Part shown: piece by piece, positions 23,524 to 30,637 of the stretch | Numbering within the stretch: position 1 is the first letter of the stretch | Layout of the letters: the number at the start of each line of letters is the position of its first letter | Assembly: GCA_016098155.1 (NCBI GenBank) | Contig: JAAAJB010000214.1 | Location: 1-30,637 of the forward strand | Source of the DNA: Actinomortierella ambigua | Lineage: Eukaryota > Mortierellomycota > Mortierellomycetes > Mortierellales > Mortierellaceae | Length of the DNA: 30,637 bases | Direction: 5' to 3' | Notes under the pieces: model-generated | Seen by the model: only the letters and a program-made list of their open reading frames with translations | What the model was told of the DNA's origin: nothing | Database searches by the model: none | Made by a program: the position numbers and the translations under genes

Positions 23524-26500
23524 CTAGCACCATCGAGTATCCAGGGCCGACATCAGCTCCTCTGGAATGACCGGCACAAACACGCGCTCCACCCCATTCT
23601 CGCGCTCTGCCACATTCGCCGGCATCTTAAACACCAACCACCGCTTCGAGTCCCTCGTCTCCGACAGCAGCGCCGCCTCCTCCTCTTGCTCGCGCTTCTT
23701 TTGCCGCAGACGCTCCTTCTCCGCCTCCGTGAGCAACAGCGCCGCCGGTGGAGTCTGGCTCGATCCTCGCGACCTTACCGAGGCAGCACCTCCTCCCCCG
23801 ACCACCGTCGCATCTCCGTCGTCATCATCATCCGTGTTCTGGCTGCTACTTCTCCGCGTCTCCGCCACCTCTTCATCCTCCTCTCCTTCCAATGCCGCTG
23901 CCACTGCCGCCGACTCCTTCCTCGACATTGTCATCGACGTCGGAAACTTGATGGGCAGCGTCAATACACTCCGGCGGCTCGCCAGCGTGCTGTTGCTGTT
24001 TCGACGCTTCAACATCGACGTACTCTCGGCAATCATCGTCATCGGCCGTGCGAGCTTGCGCTCCATCATCTGCCGCCGTACCATCCGCTCGGTGTCGGCC
24101 GCGACCTGCAGCACATACTGTGTAATCTCGTCCGGTAACCGCTCCTCCGCCACCTCATACCGGTATCCGTTCACCGCCCGCTTGACCTGGAACGGGTTCA
24201 GCAGGTTCAGCTTCTTCATCGTCTCCACCCACATTGCAAAGTCTTCTTGCAGCGTCAGCACCTGCAACAGCTGCAACAGCTGGATCAACGGACCAAGCTG
24301 CTCCTCGCCAATCCTCGTCGGCAGATTGTTCACGCGGATCCAATCCTCCAACACGGACAGATTCAGACGTGTCTGCATCGCCTTGCTTCGTGACAGGAAC
24401 CGCTTGTGCGTCATCATCCGGTTAAACACTTCGCTCGACACATAGTACAGCAGCTGCGAAATCACATAGTGGATCAGATCTGGTGGCAGGTCGTACGATT
24501 GCATCACAAACAACAGTGACGACAGCATCGTCGTGATCGTTCGTGGCGAGATCCGTCGCTGACGTGGCGAGGGTGGTCGGTTCAGCATCGGTACAACTGT
24601 CTGTGACGACGACCGCTTCATCGGCCGTACACTGCCCGGCGTGCTTGTACCAGAGGACGACCCATTGTTAGCGCCTGCTCCTGGAGCCGTTGTGCCCGTT
24701 ACTGCTGCTGCTGCTGTTGTTGCTGCTGTCGCTGCTGCCGCTGCTACTGCTGCTGCTGCCGTCATGGGTGAACTAGCACGCTTGTTGGCGGTGGTACTAG
24801 ACTTGTTGCGTGAGCCACGCCACAAAAAGGCCCAGTCCGACTGAAACTTTACGTCCTCGAGTCCTTGAATCGTGTCATGATCCAGCATGGCCGACTCTAG
24901 GATCTTCTCAATACGTCGCTGGGCATCCTTGACAAGCATCTGCAGCATCTCCTCAATCAACCCCTCAAGCTTCACCTGGTGGAAGCCCGACGCCAGTGAC
25001 AGTCCCGAATCCTTGCGCAAAAAGTGGACCAGCACCGTCGCGTTCGAAACCCAGTATGCTGTCAAGGTCATGTCTTCGGGTTTGCTCTAAACAAGATCAA
25101 ATTTTGTTGTGGTGGTAATTGTGGTGGCCGGATCAGATGGGTATGGTGTACAAAAAAAATAAAAGGAAGAGAAGAAGAGGGGGAAGGAACACGTGGAGGA
25201 CAGTGGGTCAGACGGGAGAAAGTGGTTAGATTCTCTATGCTTGCCCATGTTCCCCTTTTGTTCCCACATGCCCCAATTATGCAAACAAATCGGCGCACAA
25301 GCCCTTGTGCATATGTGGTCTCCCTCCCTCTGTCCCATCCATACCTTGGTGACTGTTGCAATGGCGACTGACGCTGCTTCGAGCAGCTCATCCAAAAGCT
25401 CTGCCGAGCTATAGTAATGAGCAAATCGGGCTGCCAAGAAAAGAACATACGCTGGCAGAGGCTTGTAGTTGCGCGAGCGACATGGCTCCATGTTGGTGAT
25501 GATGATGTCTGTGATGTGCTTGATATCCTTGCTGGAGAAGACAAACATCTGGTCCGGCAGACACTTCTCCCAGTCAAACTCGCCCTCATCGTCCAATTGA
25601 GGCTAAAATACGTGGAATACAAACGCATTAAAAATAAAGAGTTAGAGAGCAGTTAATGAAATGAGATAACTGAGCCAGCATCATGAGGCACTGCAGGATT
25701 CAGACAAAAGCTACGCCGATGCATGCGCATTCGTCCACAAGAGTCATTAGGGGGTTTCAAGCGCCTATTTTCCGTTCTTTCAGCTAGCACTGCTCTTCGA
25801 GACAAAGGTCATTGAATACTTGGGCACACAGCCCGTTCTACCACTTCACCCTCTCCTCCCCCCCATCCCCTGTCTCCCCTTTCGCCCCTTTCCTCTTTGC
25901 CTCGCCCTGCCTGTGTGTCTGTCTACCTCCCTTGGCCCATTACACGGATCTCCTATTTTAGTGTAGCACATGTCGGGCGAAACGACTGACTCTCCACGTC
26001 CCCTCTTGACTCCTGCATGCATGTTGTTCCTCCTTTTTTTTTCTTCCCTCGTATGCACTACCCCACCCTCGGAGGAAGAGATGGAAGGATAACCTGCCCT
26101 GCCTCAGACCCAGTTTGCTTCTATCTTTACCTGATCGGTCAAAGAGAGATCCGCCATGTCAACTTCAAAGGCTTGAGCGCTATCCATGGCCATCCTGTAC
26201 CGCCGCTCGTTCTCAGCCATCATCTCCTCAAAGCCCTCGATGCCTGCGTGGTAAAAGAGGTCATCCCCGTAGATACTGGGCGAGTAATTGCGGTTGGTGG
26301 CGTAGCTGCTAGTACTAGAAATGCTGTCACGGCGTCCAGGTTCCTGGAATATTTGGACAATCTTGGTATTGTCGTTTGGATCATGGCGCAGAAAGTCGAC
26401 AATGGTGTGACCTTTTTTCGTTTGGGCGTTCGTCGATGCGCCGTGCTCGAGTAGAAGTCTCACCATGTTGTCATGCTTGTTGTTGGTTGCCCAGACAAGT

Positions 26501-27961
26501 GCAGTCCAGCCAACTATCAGGTCAGGGGAAGGAAAGTTTACATCGCATAGGTTAGTGGAGCCTTCTCTCACTTTTTTTAAGGAATAACGTGTAAAAAAAA
26601 ATAGCCTTTGCACATGGGTAAAAAAAGGGGGGATTGTCAGGCCATCCAACCAAAGCTATTTTTTTTCCTTTGGTACATCACACGGCCTCTATCCTCTCTC
26701 CCTTCTTCATTCTTGCTCAGAATGCTCAGTGTTAAAACGAGAGAGAGTTATGTGTGTGCTCCGCAGGACTCTCATGATCTCGATTAGCGCTGATAATAAT
26801 ACACATGTATACACCCAACAAAAAAAGGGGAGCTGCAGAAAAAAAAAAGGACTTACACTTGTCACGAGCATCCACCGTTACTCCAGCCTCTAGCAGCATG
26901 AATGCAATCTCGACGTGGCCAAAGCAGGCCGCGTAGATGAGTGGCGTGGTGCCGTCCTCATCTTGGGCCTCGATATCGATCCACTCGCGAAAGTTATCCA
27001 GCATATCGGCGATACGGTTCATGTCGCCGTTAGAAGCGGCCCGTGCAAACATCTTTGTCAACCGCATCTTCTTGTCTTCGTCAGGGATGGATCGTTCAAC
27101 GATCCCTCTTGGGTCGTCCAGCTGCTCCCGGTCAAAATCGAATCCGAGTGACAATGAAGAACCACTGCTAGCGGCAGCACCGACGCCAGTAGCGGCTACG
27201 CTCTTGGAACCACCACTACCACCACCAGAGGGCTGTTGCAGCTCGAGCGGCTGACCACTCGTCAGCCGTTCAAATTCACGGTCCATGCGCTCAAGGGGAT
27301 CAAGACGATCATCCTCTTGATTAGCACCTGTCAGCGATGCTAACCTCACTGCGCCCGTTACAAAGGACGTGCCGCTACTGCTGCCCTGAAGCTTACTGCT
27401 ACCAAGACCGCTATCATCATCCTCCACGTCGCCAGGTCGTCGGCTAAAGCGCAGTTGGCTGGTCACAGCGTCCTGTGCATAGGGGTTGCCGCCCCATGGG
27501 TCAAGCTCTTCATCGGTCGTCAGGACAACACCGGGTATCGAAGAGGTGGACGTTGTCGTGTTGGCGGCGAGTGTGGAGGAGGGTTGTGGAGAGGCAGGTT
27601 TGGGAGACAAGGCATCCTTGTGGTGGGGCTCTGTCGTTTCTGTACCGACAGAGTACAACGAGTCGGTGCCTGAATGAGTGCGACGATGGTGGTCAGAGAG
27701 ATCATCGTCGTCTGTGGTGGTGGTGGAATCGGACGAGCTATGTGAAATGTGATGCAGCCTCTTCTTGAGGTGCTGCTCCAGGTCCAAGTCGCCAGTATTC
27801 TGCATGTCTGTTGTGGCGGAGGAATGTGCTTCCTTGGCGAGGAGATGGGGTTCCAACTCGGACGAGGCTGGCTTCATGGTAGCCTCAGAATCAACGGGGG
27901 AGGGGAGAGCAGGTGAGACGGACGCGGGCATGTGGGCAATGTCTATTGGGGAGACATGCAT
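23524..27961 (-). CDS. Ankyrin-repeat and dilute (DIL) domain protein
   Basis: Model: complement(join(23524-25086, 25345-25602, 26131-26513, 26857-27961)), 1102 residues; introns 258, 528 and 343 nt, all GT/AG. The first junction (T/TT) restores DKFGWTAL. The N-terminal 290 residues are low-complexity and Ser/Thr/Pro-rich. Ankyrin repeats span about 300-401 (DGTTPLIYAACFGH, FGWTALVWATNNKH). The DIL domain spans about 515-915: FVFSSKDIKHITDII, PAYVLFLAARF, AYWVSNATVLVHFL, DLPPDLIHYVISQLLYYV and LEDWIRVNNLP. An alanine-rich insert (about 691-711) splits the DIL domain. The tail is acidic and Ser-rich. Fungi carry single-copy ankyrin/DIL proteins of this build; in class V myosins the DIL domain binds cargo, so a trafficking or polarity role is inferred. 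Confidence 0.9.
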
Positions 27962-29150
27962 TGAGAGGGGGTGCGTGAGAAGGTGAGGAAGGAAGGCTTC
28001 ACGGAAGGTGGCGAGAGAGAGAGAGTGAGTGAGAGGGTGGGGAGAACGGATAAAGTCAAACTGAGTGGGGTATTAAGCCAGTCAGGGACCGAGGGAAGGT
28101 AGGAATAAAAGAGAAACGGGCTTTTTTTTTGTCTTGGTGCAGGGGTGGGGAGAGTGGAAGGTGGCTATGCAGAACACAGGGAAGGGAATGAATGAAGAGA
28201 ATGAATGATGATGGATGCTGAAGAGAGAAAAAAGAGAAGGGGGAGGAGAAGGGCTATCAAAGTAGCTCTCTTGGGCAAGGTATATAAACCAAAAAGAAAG
28301 GCTCTGACCAAAAACGGGGATAAAGTGTCGATGATGTCTGATGATGGTGTTGGGTGTGGGACATGGTGATATGGTGATATGGTGATAATTAGGACGAGGG
28401 GGCAAGAGCAAGTCAGCGAGGAAGGGGGAAGCGGGGGAACAAGTCTGTTGGTGGCATCGCTCGCAGTAATAGGGCACCCACGTTTGAGAGCAACAAGGAC
28501 ACACACACGCAGACTCACACAGACACATCACCCATCTCCTCATCCCCGTCTTTGTTTTCTCTCTGTCTGTCTGTCTGTCTGTCTGTCGTTTCTGCCTGTC
28601 CGTCTCCCGCACCCTCTCTCTCTCTCTGTCACTCTCTTTCTCTCTCTCCTTTTCAACGTGTGCCGCAAATGAGCTGGGAAGAAAGACGGAGAGGTGGGGG
28701 TGGGGGGGGGGGGGGAAAAGCAAGAAGAAAGGCAGTAGTGGCGGGTAGGTTGGGGGGGGGGGGGGGGCGGGGGGGCGGGTTGGTTTACTTGTTCCTTGTG
28801 AGAGTGATGTGAGTGAGCCAGCAGCGAGCGATCACTTGTGAGGAGCAAGACCAGGGCAATGCTCAATGACGATGAGTCTGACTGAATAGGAAAAAATAGA
28901 CAAAATAGACAAGACTCGTAGGGAGGGGGAGAATGCGTGGCTGTACCTCGTCGGTGCGTTTGTGGAAAAAAGGGCTGACTGCTGGGAAAACAGGGGATTT
29001 CTGAATTGTCGGCTATGCCAAGAAGAATGTCATAGAAGAGAGAGAGAGAAGAGAGAGAGAGAAAGACAAAGAAGATAAGAAAAGAGGCAGTGTGCAGAAG
29101 GGTTAAAAAAGAGAGAAGGAAAGAGAGAGAAAGAGACTTGCTTCCACTAG
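27962..29150. other. Purine-rich upstream region of the DIL gene
   Basis: The + strand is dominated by G/A (C/T on the coding strand). Notable tracts: TCTG repeat 28563-28587; G14 at 28702-28715; G16 at 28752-28767 followed by further G runs to 28779; GA repeats at 28616-28650 (as CT) and 29038-29064. Open frames here are composed of Ser/Leu/Pro runs and reflect composition only. Confidence 0.6.
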
Positions 29151-29153
29151 GAC

Positions 29154-29232
29154 CTTGGGATGCTCTTGGTTGGTGAGTGTCGTGTAGCTCTGCTCTTGGC
29201 AAGTTGGACATCCAAGGCCATGCAAGCAGCTT
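29154..29232 (-). other. Possible noncoding or short coding leader exon of the DIL gene
   Basis: On - a strong acceptor (TTATTACAG) precedes 79 nt of balanced, non-repetitive sequence in an otherwise purine-skewed region, ending at AAG|gtccta. One frame starts at an ATG and reads MALDVQLAKSRATRHSPTKS. The donor is weak and no in-frame junction to 27961 was found, so a spliced 5' untranslated exon is as likely. Confidence 0.25.
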
Positions 29233-29745
29233 CTGTAATAATAGGAATAAAACTGCACAACGCAACAGGGAAAAAGGGAGAGAAAGGGAGAAGAAAGGAT
29301 GAGTGAGCTGGGGCGTGCGTGAGTCAAGGAGCGGCTTTCATTTGGGGAAATGGAAGGATGGGATGTGCTGCCTCGTTCGTTGTATGTACATGGGCAAGGA
29401 AAGGAAAGAAGTAAGGGCCCTGGCCCAAACATTGGCTTGAGTGGGATTGAGTGGACGTGTGTGCGCGGGGGGGGGGTTAGGTGGGTCAGTCACTTGGTCT
29501 GTCCGAACACCTGAAGAGTTGGGATGGGATGGGTTGAGATTGGGGATGATATGCAATCGAGACGTCTTGTTCGATGTGTGTGATGTTGGGCAGGGTGGAT
29601 GATGAGTGGGTGGGTGCGGGGGTGAGCTACTGGGATGGGTGGTAGGTCCTCTAACTCCTCCTGGTGGGGTTCACTGTTCTCTGTGCCAATGGATGGATCG
29701 ATCGGTCACTGCGCTGCAGCAGAGTCATTTGGAGGAGCCAGGTAG
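29233..29745. other. Intergenic, no gene recognised
   Basis: Mixed-composition sequence with GGGTG-type steps and a G10 run at 29467-29476. Nothing is assigned. Confidence 0.4.
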
Positions 29746-29915
29746 TAACGGCGCACCCTTGCATACAAGGCAGGGTGCGCGACACGCACCATCGCCGTCA
29801 ACAACGAAAAAGAATGAATGTTTGTATGTATGTAGTAGGTTGTATAAGGGTTTGTTGTTGTATAGATGCTGTGGTTGTTTTTTTAGGGTGCGTGCACCCT
29901 AACGGCCCCCCTTGC
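29746..29915. repeat. Hairpin pair within near-identical direct repeats
   Basis: Two perfect inverted repeats share the AGGGTGC core: GCGCACCCT/AGGGTGCGC (29751-29759 with 29772-29780) and TTAGGGTGC/GCACCCTAA (9-bp arms around 2 nt, about 29883-29902). The left side reads 'taacggcgcacccttgca' (from 29746) and the right side 'taacggccccccttgca' (from about 29900), a near-identical direct repeat about 154 nt apart. It could be a small non-autonomous element or a tandem duplication. Confidence 0.5.
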
Positions 29916-30202
29916 AAGAGTTCCCAAGATACAGGTGTGTGCTCAAATGTGAGGCAACGAAGGAGAAGGAAAGTGGAGAGCTGGGGGAAGAGGGATGAAG
30001 GGAGTGAAGTGTCAAGAGCCTGAACGTGGAGCGAGGAAGATGAAGAGGACGAGGAGAAGCAACGGAAAACGACCAACAGGGACAGAAGCCTCGCCAGGGG
30101 GGTCCGACAGCAGCAAAAAAAAAGGAGCTGGGAAGGACTGGGATATGTATCATACATGGGCGAGAGAGTGAGACTGCGAGAGTGTGTGAGCGGTGTGAGG
30201 AT

Positions 30203-30253
<51 letters not shown>

Positions 30254-30637
30254 AAGAAAGAAAGGAAGAGAGATAGAGCGAAAGAGTGTGAGTGCGGGTG
30301 GATGGCACAATGACGACGATGAGGACCGCAGACCTGTCAAGAGGAACGGGACAAGAGAAAGACCGCAGTTGCAGTTGGAGGAAAAGGACTATCAAGTGTC
30401 AGTTTGACAGAAAAGGTAGTGTGCGGTTTACGTACGCGTAGGAGCGAGAGGGCCAATACCTGCAGCACAGGCCTGCGTCCTTCCTGTCTGTCTGTCAGTC
30501 AGAGGGACAGAGGGATGGTTTAAAAGGGACCAAAAGCCGGTGAAGGACGAGAGGCAGACAGACAGAGAGGCACACACACAGATTATTCGCTGTGAGAGTG
30601 AGAAAGCCAGGAGAAAGGGAGACCATAGACGTAGGAA
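29916..30637. repeat. Purine-rich tail with GA microsatellite
   Basis: A pure AG run occupies 30206-30239 and continues imperfectly to about 30275. TGTC/GACA repeats lie at about 30483-30500 and 30553-30567. No gene is recognised up to the window end. Confidence 0.6.

Noticed and set aside
28082..30395. Long open frames rich in Ser, Leu and Pro on the - strand
   Set aside because: They follow from CT-rich composition and microsatellites; no domain or codon pattern supports them.

Overview
The window looks like nuclear DNA of a filamentous early-diverging fungus, most likely Mortierellomycotina (Mortierella and relatives). This placement is inference. It rests on spliceosomal introns of about 100-1300 nt, roughly balanced base composition, CT-rich leaders, a type-2 diacylglycerol acyltransferase that resembles the oleaginous Umbelopsis/Mortierella enzymes as I remember them, and a local expansion of kinase genes with Sel1-like repeats of the kind known in Mucoromycota. 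Nothing prokaryotic is present: no operons, CRISPR array or insertion sequence.

Region 1 (1-11,200) is a tandem family cluster. Four genes encode a TKL-like protein kinase fused to C-terminal Sel1-like repeats (one on +, 1196-2939; three on -, 3231-5629, 6160-7902, 8344-10129). A decayed fragment of a fifth copy lies on + near 10,725-10,897. All four intact genes fit one unusual model: the first coding exon is only the ATG, followed at once by a 103-128 nt intron, and the glycine loop and catalytic lysine (K31 in every model) come right after it. The copy at 3231-5629 has 12 Sel1 repeats instead of 6 and has lost the catalytic-loop arginine (HQD for HRD). A degenerate minisatellite lies at the left edge.

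Region 2 (11,200-14,050) holds an unassigned stretch with weak coding signs and an NmrA-like NAD(P)-binding protein (12293-13309, -) interrupted by a microsatellite-encoded threonine tract.

Region 3 (14,050-28,000) is a run of conserved housekeeping genes with introns: ARF1-type small GTPase (-), a small complex I subunit of the B15/NDUFB4 type (-), LSM5 (+), DGAT2 (-), and a large ankyrin plus dilute (DIL) domain protein (-). They share no single pathway, although ARF1, DGAT2 and the DIL protein all relate to membranes, vesicles or lipid. The complex I subunit and LSM5 are divergent; LSM5 and DGAT2 are convergent.

Region 4 (28,000-30,637) is a gene-free, strongly purine-rich (+ strand) stretch upstream of the DIL gene with long G runs, GA and TCTG microsatellites, a possible noncoding leader exon and a small hairpin-bearing repeat. 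No tRNA, rRNA or other RNA gene was recognised by eye. Exon borders were assigned by reading GT/AG sites and protein continuity; no transcript data were available.
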